The notes beneath the pieces are model-generated. The model was not told where the DNA came from and made no database searches. It saw only the letters and a program-made list of their open reading frames with translations. A program made the position numbers and the translations under genes. This document shows positions 17,839-27,149 of a DNA stretch of 64,000 bases, one piece after another. How positions within the stretch are numbered: the first letter of the stretch is position 1; the number at the start of each line of letters is the position of its first letter. The DNA is from Grimontia kaedaensis (lineage in GTDB: Bacteria; Pseudomonadota; Gammaproteobacteria; Enterobacterales; Vibrionaceae): positions 1,178,001-1,242,000 of the forward strand of contig NZ_CP082276.1 of the NCBI RefSeq assembly GCF_023746615.1, in the 5' to 3' direction.

Positions 17839-19824
17839 GTGCTCGCTATGCAAAGAATGTCGGCGTTGAAGATATTCGCAATGAGCTTTCGTGAAGCGGT
17901 TTTAGCCCTTCTTCCTTACATGTTTCTTCGTTCACTCTGGATCGTTTTCTACATCATCAATCAACATATTGGGATATTGGATATAGATACCGCAGACACC
18001 CTGTCTAAAATGTTCGATCTGAGTTTCCCACCGCTTCTTACCATGTCTTTAGCCTCACATTTGGCGCTTGGTTTTTCTTATGAGCGGGTCCACGCCACCA
18101 TTCTCACTGTCCTGTTGTTTTTTAAGTTCTCTGGATTTGTTCAATTGGGCGAAACCGGGTTGGAACTGACAGACAAATTTGTTTTACCGCAGGCTATCGC
18201 GATTCCCATCTTTGTCTGCGTTATGTATGTGCTGCTGAACAAGTACCTGAGAATTACCATTGATCCCAAAGGGATTTTAAACCGCTCACTAACACGGAAT
18301 GTCGATGCCACCCTCCCATATATCATCATCTATGTCGTGGCTGTATTCTTGGTACCAAAACTGCATTTGGTGTCTTTTACACCCTTTGTCGAGTGGGTTG
18401 CCAGCCTCCCCATGCAGTTACAAGCGTTCTCTTACACTATATTTATCCATCTTTTCTGGATAACCGGCATTCACGGGGCTGCGGCTTATTACACCTTTTT
18501 CGATACGCAGTTCGTGTCGGATTTATACGTTTCTAATATCCCTTTCTCTAATTTTTTCGATTTGTTCGTGGTCTATGGCGGTGCAGGCAGTACATGGTCA
18601 CTTATTCTGGCGTTATTGCTATTTTCTAAAGGCTCGCACAGCCGCGCGGTAGCGAAAATTTCCATTCCATTTGCAGTCCTTAATATTAATGAGATTCTAC
18701 TTTTTGGTTTGCCGGTGATTTATAACCCTGCCCTCGCCATTCCTTTTGTACTTGTCCCCTTGGTCAACCATGTACTCGCTTACACTTTTCTCTCCTTTAT
18801 ACCTGTAGAAATTATCAGCGAGCCCATTTCCTGGGTTACTCCCATTTTCATGAACGCCTGGTTAATAACAGGGGGGGATGTGATTGCTGTTTTTCTGCAG
18901 ATCGCTCTTATCACCCTGGGAGTCGCCATTTACCGTCCTTTTATTAAGTATTTTGAAGACAAGAGCAATGAAGGGGTGAGAGACGCGTTAATCCGGAAAT
19001 TGCGCCTGAACTCTAATGTGCTTTCATCTTCTGATGTGCTGCTGAACGAAGCACAACTCAACTTTGACAAAAAGCTCGATAAAGTTAATGCGCACATGAA
19101 ACAACTGATTGAAGGGGAGTTAGTCTTGTTCTATCAACCTCAATACAATCTGAAAACGGGTCAATTGATCGGCATGGAAGCCTTACTTCGGCTGAAAAAA
19201 GGTGACCGTTTTTATGGTCCGTCATTTTTGGACGACTTTAACGATGCTGGATTAAGTCTACCTATCGATCGTTGGGTGCTTGATCAACTCAGTTTCGACT
19301 TACAAGATTGGCAGGATAGAGGAATGTTGACGCACAAAGTCAGCATGAACATGACAGTAGACGCACTTTTAGACCGTGACTATATCAACTTATTCATTAC
19401 ACATTTGAAAGGCTTGCCCGTCGTGGTTGAGCTGACTGAGTCCAGCTATATACAGAACCAAAGCAAAGCGCAGAACGTCATTAACCGATTAAGAAAAGAA
19501 GGGTTCAACGTAGCCATCGATGACTTTGGTTCTGGTTATTCAAGTCTCTCCATGCTGGCTAACCTCAATGCCGATTTCGTAAAGTTAGACCGCCAATTTC
19601 TGGAAAATACTTCGAGCGAATCGGGGCAAGTGCTTTACCGTCACATCAGCCAGGCATTGGAAGAAATGCACTATACAGTTATTGCAGAAGGCGTCGAAAA
19701 CGATACGGAAATTTCCCTGGTGTCAGAATGCAATATCGATATCGCTCAAGGGTATTATTATCATCAGGCACTGAGTAAATCAGATATTGAAAAGCTATTT
19801 TTATCGAGAACCCTAGTGCATTGA
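17839..19824 (+). CDS. PTS EIIC-like membrane domain fused to EAL phosphodiesterase
   Basis: 661 residues. The GTG start at 17839 has AGGAG eight bases upstream. Residues about 1-375 form a polytopic domain like the EIIC permease of the lactose/cellobiose PTS family, with WITGIHGAAAYY and the conserved loop ININEILLFGLPVIYNP including its Glu. Residues about 400-655 form an EAL domain with the catalytic set intact: EALLR, the Asn in MNMTVD, VELTES, DDFGSGYSS, VKLDR, IAEGVEN and QGYYY. It should therefore hydrolyse cyclic di-GMP. There are no EIIA, EIIB or HPr domains here or nearby. The EIIC part is thus probably a membrane sugar sensor rather than a transporter. Related EIIC-EAL proteins exist in vibrios and enterics. 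Confidence 0.9.
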   Translation: MLAMQRMSALKIFAMSFREAVLALLPYMFLRSLWIVFYIINQHIGILDIDTADTLSKMFDLSFPPLLTMSLASHLALGFSYERVHATILTVLLFFKFSGFVQLGETGLELTDKFVLPQAIAIPIFVCVMYVLLNKYLRITIDPKGILNRSLTRNVDATLPYIIIYVVAVFLVPKLHLVSFTPFVEWVASLPMQLQAFSYTIFIHLFWITGIHGAAAYYTFFDTQFVSDLYVSNIPFSNFFDLFVVYGGAGSTWSLILALLLFSKGSHSRAVAKISIPFAVLNINEILLFGLPVIYNPALAIPFVLVPLVNHVLAYTFLSFIPVEIISEPISWVTPIFMNAWLITGGDVIAVFLQIALITLGVAIYRPFIKYFEDKSNEGVRDALIRKLRLNSNVLSSSDVLLNEAQLNFDKKLDKVNAHMKQLIEGELVLFYQPQYNLKTGQLIGMEALLRLKKGDRFYGPSFLDDFNDAGLSLPIDRWVLDQLSFDLQDWQDRGMLTHKVSMNMTVDALLDRDYINLFITHLKGLPVVVELTESSYIQNQSKAQNVINRLRKEGFNVAIDDFGSGYSSLSMLANLNADFVKLDRQFLENTSSESGQVLYRHISQALEEMHYTVIAEGVENDTEISLVSECNIDIAQGYYYHQALSKSDIEKLFLSRTLVH

Positions 19825-19960
19825 TCATGGTACGAGGGATTTCCGCAAGCAAATAACAGAAAGGGGGTAATTCCCCCAGCCCACTAGCCCAAGATGCAGA
19901 AGTTCCGCCACGAGTCGTTGTTAAGCTTCTTATACCCAAACAACACAAGGATGAATTTCA

Positions 19961-21151
19961 ATGCCGCTTATCTCAGGGAATCTTAGTCATTTTGCTAACC
20001 CAAAATCTGATCCTTCCACTCGGTACTCTGACCAGCAAAAAGACGTTCTGAGTGTTAGCGCAGCAGAAAGTGCCATCACAGACATTACCCAGTGGCCAGG
20101 TTATGAGGAAACGCCGCTTCTGAGCCTTTCTGATTTAGCCCACGCCAGTTGTCTGGGAAAAATTTGGTACAAAGATGAATCGAAACGCTTTTCATTGAAG
20201 AGCTTTAAAGCACTGGGCGGTGCTTTCGCCGTCGCACGCCAACTTCAGTCTATTTTATCGCAACGACATGGCGTCACGCCAACCATCTCCGAGTTACTCT
20301 CCGGCGATTGGAAATCACAAGCCAGCGAAATAGTGGTCACATGTGCCACCGATGGCAACCACGGCCGCTCTGTTGCGTGGGGCGCCCAGATGTTTGGCTG
20401 TGGCTGCGTGATTTATATTCACCGAGACGTATCTGAAGGACGCAAGGAAGCCATGGAGTCGTTCGGTGCAGACGTAGTAAGGATCACTGGTAATTACGAC
20501 GATTCGATCAAAATTGCCGACGCTGAAGCTAAAAAGAATGGTCGTGTCATTGTCTCCGATACCTCATACGAAGGCTACATGGAGATCCCTAAAGATGTGG
20601 CGCTTGGCTATACCGTTATGTTGTCAGAAATCGTCTCACAGATGGATGGCGAAATACCAACCCATGTTTTTGTCCAGGGTGGTGTCGGAGGTTTAGCTTC
20701 GGCAGTATGCGGTTACTTCTGGGACCTTTGGGGAGATAAGCGGCCGAGATTCATCATTGTTGAACCTGAGCAAGCAAACTGTCTGCAGCTCAGCGCCCAA
20801 GCCGGAGAGCCTGTTGTGGTTGATGGGGAGTTGGAAACCCTGATGGCTGGCCTAGCCTGTGGTGAAGTCTCAGAACTCGCCTGGAGGATTCTCAGCAATG
20901 GTGCCGATGACTTTATGACACTGTCAGAGGACGCTATACCAGCCACAATGAAAATGCTCGCCAAAGGTTTTGAAGGCGACCCAGCCATTGAAGCTGGTGA
21001 GTCCGCTGTACCGGGTTTGGCTGCCGCTGTTATCGCACGATCTGATCCTTTCCTTTCGGACGTGCTTTCCCTGAATGAGAACAGTCTAGTACTCGTTCTC
21101 GGTACAGAAGGGGCGACTGATCCAGACCTGTATGAGCAGCTTGTTGGTTAA
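19961..21151 (+). CDS. Diaminopropionate ammonia-lyase-like PLP enzyme
   Basis: A 396-residue fold-type II PLP enzyme, the length of E. coli DpaL (YgeX). AAGGA lies nine bases before the ATG. The PLP lysine is K83 in FSLKSFKALGG. The acidic residues used by diaminopropionate ammonia-lyase appear as D131 (CATDGNHGRSVAWGA) and D200 (VSDTSYEGYMEIP). DpaL converts 2,3-diaminopropionate to pyruvate and two ammonia. It heads a cluster with an Lrp-type regulator, an EutA-like protein, an M20 deacylase, a TRAP transporter and an M24 hydrolase, so the true substrate may be a related diamino acid. Family assignment is secure. Substrate is inferred. Confidence 0.88.
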   Translation: MPLISGNLSHFANPKSDPSTRYSDQQKDVLSVSAAESAITDITQWPGYEETPLLSLSDLAHASCLGKIWYKDESKRFSLKSFKALGGAFAVARQLQSILSQRHGVTPTISELLSGDWKSQASEIVVTCATDGNHGRSVAWGAQMFGCGCVIYIHRDVSEGRKEAMESFGADVVRITGNYDDSIKIADAEAKKNGRVIVSDTSYEGYMEIPKDVALGYTVMLSEIVSQMDGEIPTHVFVQGGVGGLASAVCGYFWDLWGDKRPRFIIVEPEQANCLQLSAQAGEPVVVDGELETLMAGLACGEVSELAWRILSNGADDFMTLSEDAIPATMKMLAKGFEGDPAIEAGESAVPGLAAAVIARSDPFLSDVLSLNENSLVLVLGTEGATDPDLYEQLVG

Positions 21152-21223
21152 CGATTCATTACTGCATTGAGGGCAGCGCAGATGGTTGACTGCCCTCCTT
21201 TTTCCAAAGCAGAGTCCCCCTCC

Positions 21224-21709
21224 TTACGACTCATCAATCGGAACTGTCAGCCCCGTTTTCACCCTGTCCATCACCACATTGGTATGGAAACTTTTGATGT
21301 TAACGTTGTCGAAAAATGCCTCTCGCGTGAAAACGTCGTACTCTTCCATATCAGCCGCGGTTACAATCAAAATAAAGTCAGAGCTTCCCGTTACGTAATA
21401 GCATTGCTGCACTGATTTATTCGCCTTCATTTCCTTCTTGAAGTTATGCATCAGATCGACTCTTTCTCTCTCAAGAGTGACTTGAACCACAAACGTCATT
21501 GCTTTCCCAATAGCCTTAGGATCAACAACAGACACGTCAGCTTTAATAATTTTCTGTTCACGTAATTTTTTTAATCGTCTCTGTACCGCCGCAGGAGACA
21601 GACCCACCATGTCGGCGATTTGATCAGATGTCGCCCGATTAGAGTCCTGCATAATATTGAGAATTTTCCGGTCAAAACTGTCGATTGAAAAGGTCGATGA
21701 GCGCCCCAT
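21224..21709 (-). CDS. Lrp/AsnC-family transcriptional regulator
   Basis: A 161-residue protein with an N-terminal winged helix-turn-helix (about 10-60; FDRKILNIMQDSNRATSDQIADMVGLSPAAVQRRLKKLRE) and a C-terminal RAM ligand-binding domain (VVDPKAIGKAMTFVVQVTLE, VQQCYYVTGSSDFIL). It is transcribed against the dpaL-like gene and divergently from the EutA-like gene. This placement is typical of a local regulator of amino-acid catabolism. Ectoine-degradation clusters also carry an AsnC/Lrp-type regulator. The probable effector is an amino acid or pathway intermediate. Its binding sites were not located. Confidence 0.93.
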   Translation of the reverse strand: MGRSSTFSIDSFDRKILNIMQDSNRATSDQIADMVGLSPAAVQRRLKKLREQKIIKADVSVVDPKAIGKAMTFVVQVTLERERVDLMHNFKKEMKANKSVQQCYYVTGSSDFILIVTAADMEEYDVFTREAFFDNVNIKSFHTNVVMDRVKTGLTVPIDES

Positions 21710-21943
21710 GCTCTATTTACTCCGTGTCTAATAAGATTTCATTCTTCATACAGAAATACTGACAACTCTAAGACTGGTTACACGTCTGGAAATTGCGTTT
21801 TCTCTCTTAACGTAAATCTCACTATAGCTTACAAAAATTGCGGACTTCCCTCGTTAAAGGCTTCGTTATTTTGGTTTTTCTTCAATGTTGTCGCGAGAAG
21901 ATTGAAGGTGTGAATGAAATGAACCGCATCTGCTGAGGCCAAA

Positions 21944-22717
21944 ATGAAAGTAGAAACCGTCACCCCACAATACGACTTAAGCCATCTGGCACCCAGAGGG
22001 CGTATTGGGGTTATTGCATTGGCGACGGATTTCAATATTGAGCACGAGCTTGTAAAACTACTTCCTCAAGATGTTCGTGCTTTTACCAGCCGGGTAAGAA
22101 ACATCAATCCATTGACTATCGAAAACCTGAAAACCATGGCGCCTGATATCACCCGCGCGGCTGATTGCATTCTACCCGGTACAGATCTCGATGTGGTGGT
22201 TTACGCGTGCACCTCAGGCACGATTGCCATTGGCGATCCTCAGGTTAAAGAGTTAGTTCATATAGTGCGCCCCGGTGTCTTGGTCACTAACCCTGTCAGT
22301 GCATCTCTCGCGGCCTTCAAGAGCTTGGGTGCTAAAAAGATCTCTATCCTGACTCCCTATACAGAAGCAGTGAACAGGGAGCTGGCTTCATTTTTTGAAA
22401 CCCAAGGTTTGGAGGTCATCAATATCGCTGGCTTTGCCTTTGAAGATGACACCGCAATGACGTTTATCTCTCCAGAAGATATTGCCCAAGCCGCCATAAC
22501 GATTTGTGACCCAGAGGCCGATGCCCTGTTTATCTCTTGCACGGCCCTGCGCGCCGCTGAGGTGGTATCGCGCATCGAAGCCGTCATCGAAAAGCCAGTT
22601 GTCACCAGCAACCTTGCATTGGTTTGGCATACGTTGACGCTGTTGAATGACAAAAGGCCAATAAATGGATATGGCGTGCTTCTGGAAGCACCATACTCAA
22701 TAAGTGATTCAAATTAG
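21944..22717 (+). CDS. Asp/Glu racemase-maleate isomerase superfamily protein (EutA-like)
   Basis: 257 residues, ATG 21944 with GAGG five bases upstream. Two active-site cysteines sit in symmetrical positions, in VVYACTSGTIAIG and in LFISCTALRAAEVV, as in maleate cis-trans isomerase, arylmalonate decarboxylase relatives and the ectoine-utilisation protein EutA. Characterised members use one or two cysteines for racemisation, isomerisation or decarboxylation. It starts the rightward segment of the cluster and is followed by an M20 deacylase and a TRAP transporter. This suggests it racemises or isomerises an imported amino-acid derivative, which is an inference. Confidence 0.85.
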   Translation: MKVETVTPQYDLSHLAPRGRIGVIALATDFNIEHELVKLLPQDVRAFTSRVRNINPLTIENLKTMAPDITRAADCILPGTDLDVVVYACTSGTIAIGDPQVKELVHIVRPGVLVTNPVSASLAAFKSLGAKKISILTPYTEAVNRELASFFETQGLEVINIAGFAFEDDTAMTFISPEDIAQAAITICDPEADALFISCTALRAAEVVSRIEAVIEKPVVTSNLALVWHTLTLLNDKRPINGYGVLLEAPYSISDSN

Positions 22718-22803
22718 CGTCATCAAGGATCTAACACGGCGCCAATCACAAGAGACAGTCAAAAAGAGACATTCAACCCAGAGCTAAGGAGAGCTTTAAA
22801 ACT

Positions 22804-23979
22804 ATGTCCAACCTGCCCCAACAACTGATCAGCGATATGGTTGCATGGCGACACCACCTACACCGATTTCCTGAGTGTGGCTTTAATGTCAATCTCACCG
22901 CTGATTTCATCGCGGATAAGCTTCAGAGCTTTGGCGTTGAAGTGGTGCGTAACATCGGACAAACAGGCTTGGTTGGTATACTCCGAAGCGGCACCAGCGA
23001 AGCCAGCATCGGCCTTCGTGCAGACATGGACGCTCTGTTCATTCATGAACAAAACGAGTTTGACCATACCTCTCAGCACGAGGGAAAAATGCATGCCTGT
23101 GGGCATGATGGTCACTCGGCGATGTTGCTTGGCGCGGCAAGCTATCTGGCAGCCAATCCAGACTTTGATGGCACGGTATATTTCATTTTTCAGCCAGACG
23201 AAGAACACGGATGTGGTGCTCAGGCGATGATTGATGACGGCTTGTTTGAGCGCTTTGCCATTGACGAAGTATATGGCGTTCATAATTTTCCCGGCTTGGC
23301 AGAAGGTGAGCTCATGGTTCGGCCTGGTTCACTCATGGCCAGCGAAAGCGGATTCGAAATCAATATCGAAGGCGTTGGTGGTCATGCAGCCCTTCCTCAT
23401 CAAGGTGTTGATCCGCTTGTCACTGGTGCGCAAATCATTCTTGCGTTACAAACTATCGTATCCCGTAATCTCAGCGCCATCAGTGAAACGGCTGTGATTT
23501 CAGCAACAGAATTTATTACTGATGGCACCGTCAATGTGATCCCGGGAAAAGTTACGATCAAAGGCGATTGTCGCTGTTTCACCGAGAAAACGCTGGAACA
23601 CATCCAGCAGCGAATGAAACAAATCGTTACCGGCATATGTGAAGCAGCAGGCGCAAACCACACCTTTCAATTCACCAATACCTTTTATCCTACCGTCAAT
23701 TCACCACAGCAAACGGCCTATGCGGTGGAGGCAGCGGAAAAAGTGCTTGGCAAAGGCAAGGTCAATGCGAGTTGCGAGCCACTGACAATCTCAGAAGATT
23801 TTTCCAGCATGCTGAGAGTCAAACCCGGTTGCTATGTGCTGTTAGGAAATGGTACAGAATCGGTAGGAGGCTGCGCCCTCCACAACCCTAAGTACGACTT
23901 CAATGACAGCATCCTGCCTTTGGGTGCCCGTTATTGGATCCAACTGGTCAAAGACCGACTTGGTAGGCCCAATGGCTGA
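22804..23979 (+). CDS. M20-family amidohydrolase / N-acyl amino acid deacylase
   Basis: A 391-residue metal-dependent hydrolase of the M20D (hippurate hydrolase, AbgB, IAA-amino-acid hydrolase) group. It opens WRHHLHRFPECGFN, carries the metal site CGHDGHSAML, FQPDEEHGCGAQ with the catalytic Glu, and a dimerisation domain with GVGGHAALPHQGVDPL. AAGGAGAG precedes the ATG. Enzymes of this group remove acyl groups from N-acylated amino acids, and one subgroup (DoeB2) has been linked to N-acetyl-diaminobutyrate in ectoine breakdown. In this cluster it probably deacylates the imported compound or an intermediate. The exact substrate cannot be read from sequence. Confidence 0.88.
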   Translation: MSNLPQQLISDMVAWRHHLHRFPECGFNVNLTADFIADKLQSFGVEVVRNIGQTGLVGILRSGTSEASIGLRADMDALFIHEQNEFDHTSQHEGKMHACGHDGHSAMLLGAASYLAANPDFDGTVYFIFQPDEEHGCGAQAMIDDGLFERFAIDEVYGVHNFPGLAEGELMVRPGSLMASESGFEINIEGVGGHAALPHQGVDPLVTGAQIILALQTIVSRNLSAISETAVISATEFITDGTVNVIPGKVTIKGDCRCFTEKTLEHIQQRMKQIVTGICEAAGANHTFQFTNTFYPTVNSPQQTAYAVEAAEKVLGKGKVNASCEPLTISEDFSSMLRVKPGCYVLLGNGTESVGGCALHNPKYDFNDSILPLGARYWIQLVKDRLGRPNG

Positions 23980-24101
23980 CCTCTCATAAGCGACTCCCGC
24001 TCTTAATAGAGCACAGCTCCAAAAGCACAAAAGCCGCAAGTGGAATCGCCATCTTGCGATGGATAGTGCTGTCTGAATTTCGACATACGAGGAATGTAAG
24101 G

Positions 24102-25145
24102 ATGAAGCAATTTGGCATTATGTTATTGAGTCTTGGCATGATTTTCAGTGCTCAGGCAGAAACATGGAAGTTTGCGTCTGAAGAGGACAAAACCGACGTT
24201 CAAGACATCTACGCGCAAAAGTTCGCGGAGGTGATCAAGAAAGAGTCTGACGGAGATATACGCGTCCGTATTTACTATTACGGTCAACTAGGCACTGAGA
24301 ATGACATCGTTGAACTGGCAGCCAAGGGCACCATTCAATTCGTGTCTGTGGGTTCGGGCCACCTTGGCTCTTATGTCCCAGAAGTGCAAGCGGTCAGCCT
24401 TCCCTACGTACTTGGAACAGATGAAGCGGTGACCCATAAAGTACTGACTGGAAGCCCGACCATTTATGAGAACCTTGCCGCCAAGTTTGAGAACGTCAAC
24501 CTAAAGCTGCTTTCAATGATGTCTGAAGGCGAAATGGTTTGGGGTGCCAATAAAGCCATCCGCACACCCGAAGATTTCGCTGACCAAAAGATCCGAACCT
24601 TCACTTCAACCATCCCCGTTGAAACCTATAAGACGTTTGGGGCGACCCCAACCCCATTATCTTGGGGTGAAGTCTATGGCTCTCTTCAACTGAAAACCAT
24701 CGATGGTATGGTCAACCCTATCTACTTCATCTACAACGCGAAATGGCATGAAGTACAGGATTACCTGATGTTCCCAGGTCAGCAGCCATACGTCAGCACA
24801 GTGTCCACTAACAGCAAATGGTTCAGCGAACTCGCGCCTGAAAAACAAGCCATGGTGAGAAAAGCGATCAAAGAAGCCGACAAAGCCGCTTATGACTATC
24901 AGCTACGAATCAACCAAGAGAACCTCGACAAAATTATGGCCGAACGACCGAATATGCAGGTTGTGAAGCTCAATAAGGAAGAGCGCGAGAGATTTAAGCA
25001 GCTCAGCAAAAACTTGCATGAAACTTACTTGGACGTTGTCGCAAATGCCTATCCCGCCGAAGAACAAGCTGCGGCCAGAAAAGAGGCCAAAGCCATTCTC
25101 GAAAGTCTGATTCAGGAAGTCAAAGTCGCGGCTTCACAACAGTAA
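24102..25145 (+). CDS. dctP: TRAP transporter substrate-binding protein (DctP family)
   Basis: 347 residues from ATG 24102, preceded by GAGGAA at seven bases. Earlier in-frame codons (from 24054) lack a site and precede the signal peptide. MKQFGIMLLSLGMIFSAQA is a Sec signal peptide cleaved at AQA. The mature protein shows the DctP fold markers: FAEVIKKESDGDIRVRIYYYGQLG, a central strand with FVSVGSGHLG, and the conserved Arg region KIRTFTSTIPVETYKTFGATPTPLSWGEVYGSLQ. It delivers a carboxylate-bearing ligand to the DctQ/DctM permease encoded directly downstream. The surrounding genes imply an amino-acid derivative as ligand. Confidence 0.94.
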   Translation: MKQFGIMLLSLGMIFSAQAETWKFASEEDKTDVQDIYAQKFAEVIKKESDGDIRVRIYYYGQLGTENDIVELAAKGTIQFVSVGSGHLGSYVPEVQAVSLPYVLGTDEAVTHKVLTGSPTIYENLAAKFENVNLKLLSMMSEGEMVWGANKAIRTPEDFADQKIRTFTSTIPVETYKTFGATPTPLSWGEVYGSLQLKTIDGMVNPIYFIYNAKWHEVQDYLMFPGQQPYVSTVSTNSKWFSELAPEKQAMVRKAIKEADKAAYDYQLRINQENLDKIMAERPNMQVVKLNKEERERFKQLSKNLHETYLDVVANAYPAEEQAAARKEAKAILESLIQEVKVAASQQ

Positions 25146-25233
25146 TCGGTTGCCTTCAGAGAGCACTGTGATGTGCTCTTTGAAGGCACATTTGCCTTTC
25201 TCTGAGGCAAGCAGACTAGATGTGGGACGTTTT

Positions 25234-25776
25234 ATGAAACATCTGCTGAAGAAAATAAGTGCGTTTACTGAGCAGTTGGAGCGGGTTCTAATTATCAGCG
25301 GCATCATTGCCATGATGGTAAATTCCACCGCCAACGCTATTGGACGGTATGCGTTTAATAAAAGTATTTTCTTTTCCGAAGAGCTTAATCAATTCCTGAT
25401 TGTCGGCGTGACATTTATTGGCTTTGCCTATGCTGTTCGGAAAGGACGTAACATCCGAATGACCGCGCTTTATGACGCGCTTGGCTACAAAGCCAGAAAG
25501 GTTCTCACTACTATCATCGCTCTTTTTACTGCCCTACTGCTGTTCTACCTCGCGTACCTGTCTGTGTTTTATGTCGCTGAACTCAAAAGCATTAACAGGC
25601 TCAGCCCTGCGCTGCAATTTCCGGTGTATTACATCTACGCCATTATTCCGATTGGATTTGCGATGGCCGGTCTTCAGTACGCCATGAGTTTTGCCATGAA
25701 CCTCCTTCACCCGGAAATCTACGTTTCTTTGGATGTCACTGAGGAAGAAGAAACAGACAGTATGGGAGCACTCTAA
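25234..25776 (+). CDS. dctQ: TRAP transporter small permease (DctQ family)
   Basis: About 180 residues from ATG 25234 (MKHLLKKISAFTEQLERVL), with GGGA upstream. A longer frame from 25150 would add an unhydrophobic leader. Four transmembrane helices are evident, with the DctQ hallmark ANAIGRYAFNKSIFFSEELNQFLIVGVTFIGFAYAVRKGRNIRM between the first two. Its stop overlaps the DctM start (TAATG, 25774-25778), indicating translational coupling. It forms the small membrane subunit that pairs with DctM to import the substrate with sodium. Confidence 0.92.
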   Translation: MKHLLKKISAFTEQLERVLIISGIIAMMVNSTANAIGRYAFNKSIFFSEELNQFLIVGVTFIGFAYAVRKGRNIRMTALYDALGYKARKVLTTIIALFTALLLFYLAYLSVFYVAELKSINRLSPALQFPVYYIYAIIPIGFAMAGLQYAMSFAMNLLHPEIYVSLDVTEEEETDSMGAL

Positions 25777-27122
25777 TGAATGACATTTTTCAATTTTTAT
25801 CTGACATCGTCGCGGGTGAACTCGATATTTATGTCATCACATTCACGCTCGTTTCCGTGATGATTGTGCTGCTTTTCCTTAGCTTCCCCATGGTTGTGCC
25901 ACTGGCAATCGGTGCATTAATAGGCCTACTTCATTTTTCGCTCGTTGACCCTGAAGTGCTCATCCAACAAATGGTGACTGGGATTTCCCCCAACGCACTG
26001 ATCGCCGTACCTATGTTCATCTTCGCTGCAGACATTATGACCCGCGGCCACACTGCCAATAACCTGCTCGGCCTGATTCAAGCGTTTGTTGGCCACCTAA
26101 AAGGCGGCGTGCCGATTACCACCTGTATCAGCTGTACATTATTTGGTTCTGTCTCTGGCTCTACACAGGCGACTGTGGTGTCCGTAGGACAAATCATGCG
26201 GCCTAAATTGCTGCAGGCTGGCTATAAAGACAGCTTTGTCATGGCACTTATCATCAACGCCAGTGACATTGCTTTTCTGATCCCGCCCAGTATCGGTTTG
26301 ATTCTTTATGGCACGCTTGCCAATGCCAGTGTCGGTGAACTCTTCATTGCGGGCATTGGGCCTGGCATTGTGCTCACTATCTTCTTCGCCACTTACAGCT
26401 ACTTTTATAGCCGCAAACATGCAGACAGCATCAGCTTGGTTGAAGAAACCAACCGTGAAGAAAAAATGGAAGCGATTAGAAAATCGATTCTTCCTTTAGG
26501 CTTCCCAGCACTGATCATTGGCGGGATCTATTCAGGTATTGTCACACCAACAGAAGCGGCGTCCTTCGCCGTGCTCTACGCTATTGTCGTTGAATGTGTG
26601 TTTTACCGAATTTTAGGTACCAAAGATGTACTTGATGCTGCATTAAGCACGGGATTAATTACCGCAGTCGTATTTGTTTTGGTTGGGATTGGACAGGCTT
26701 TTTCTTGGTACATCTCGTTCGAACAAATTCCGCAGGACTTGCTGGCTCCTTTAGATCTCAGCAGCGCCTCTCATGAATACATTCTGTTTGTTATCGCGTT
26801 GGCGTTTTTTGTCGGCTGTATGTTCGTCGACTCTCTGGTTGTACTGCTGATCCTAACACCTATTTTCGCGCCAATTGTTGATGCAGCAGGGCTAGACCCC
26901 GTTCACGTAGGTGTGCTTATCACCCTGCAAATGGCGATTGGATCTGCTACACCTCCTTTCGGTTGTGACATCTTCACTGCTATAGCGATTTTTCAGCGCC
27001 CGTATCTTGAGGTCATTCGCGGAACCTTACCCTTCTTCCTCATTTTGTTGGTGATGTCAGCATTGCTGATTTTCTTGCCAGATATTGCACTTTTGCCAAG
27101 AGACATACTATTCAGTAAATAA
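25776..27122 (+). CDS. dctM: TRAP transporter large permease (DctM family)
   Basis: A 448-residue polytopic protein with about 12 hydrophobic segments. It has DctM signatures such as MVTGISPNALIAVPMFIFAADIMTRG, CISCTLFGSVSGSTQATVVSVG, ASDIAFLIPPSIGLILYG and the C-terminal QMAIGSATPPFGCDIFTA. It is the transport subunit of the tripartite system and shares a one-base overlap with dctQ. With the periplasmic DctP it completes a TRAP importer. The next gene, an M24 hydrolase, follows after 27 bases and is probably in the same operon. Confidence 0.95.
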   Translation: MNDIFQFLSDIVAGELDIYVITFTLVSVMIVLLFLSFPMVVPLAIGALIGLLHFSLVDPEVLIQQMVTGISPNALIAVPMFIFAADIMTRGHTANNLLGLIQAFVGHLKGGVPITTCISCTLFGSVSGSTQATVVSVGQIMRPKLLQAGYKDSFVMALIINASDIAFLIPPSIGLILYGTLANASVGELFIAGIGPGIVLTIFFATYSYFYSRKHADSISLVEETNREEKMEAIRKSILPLGFPALIIGGIYSGIVTPTEAASFAVLYAIVVECVFYRILGTKDVLDAALSTGLITAVVFVLVGIGQAFSWYISFEQIPQDLLAPLDLSSASHEYILFVIALAFFVGCMFVDSLVVLLILTPIFAPIVDAAGLDPVHVGVLITLQMAIGSATPPFGCDIFTAIAIFQRPYLEVIRGTLPFFLILLVMSALLIFLPDIALLPRDILFSK

Positions 27123-27149
27123 CATTTGATAATCAAGGAGAACAAAGTA

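Noticed and set aside
17839..19824. A working PTS sugar transporter
   Set aside because: Only EIIC is present, fused to EAL; no EIIA or EIIB domain here or adjacent.
19864..19878. GGGGGTAATTCCCCC hairpin after the EIIC-EAL gene as a terminator
   Set aside because: Short stem, tiny loop and no T-tract; not enough to call a terminator.
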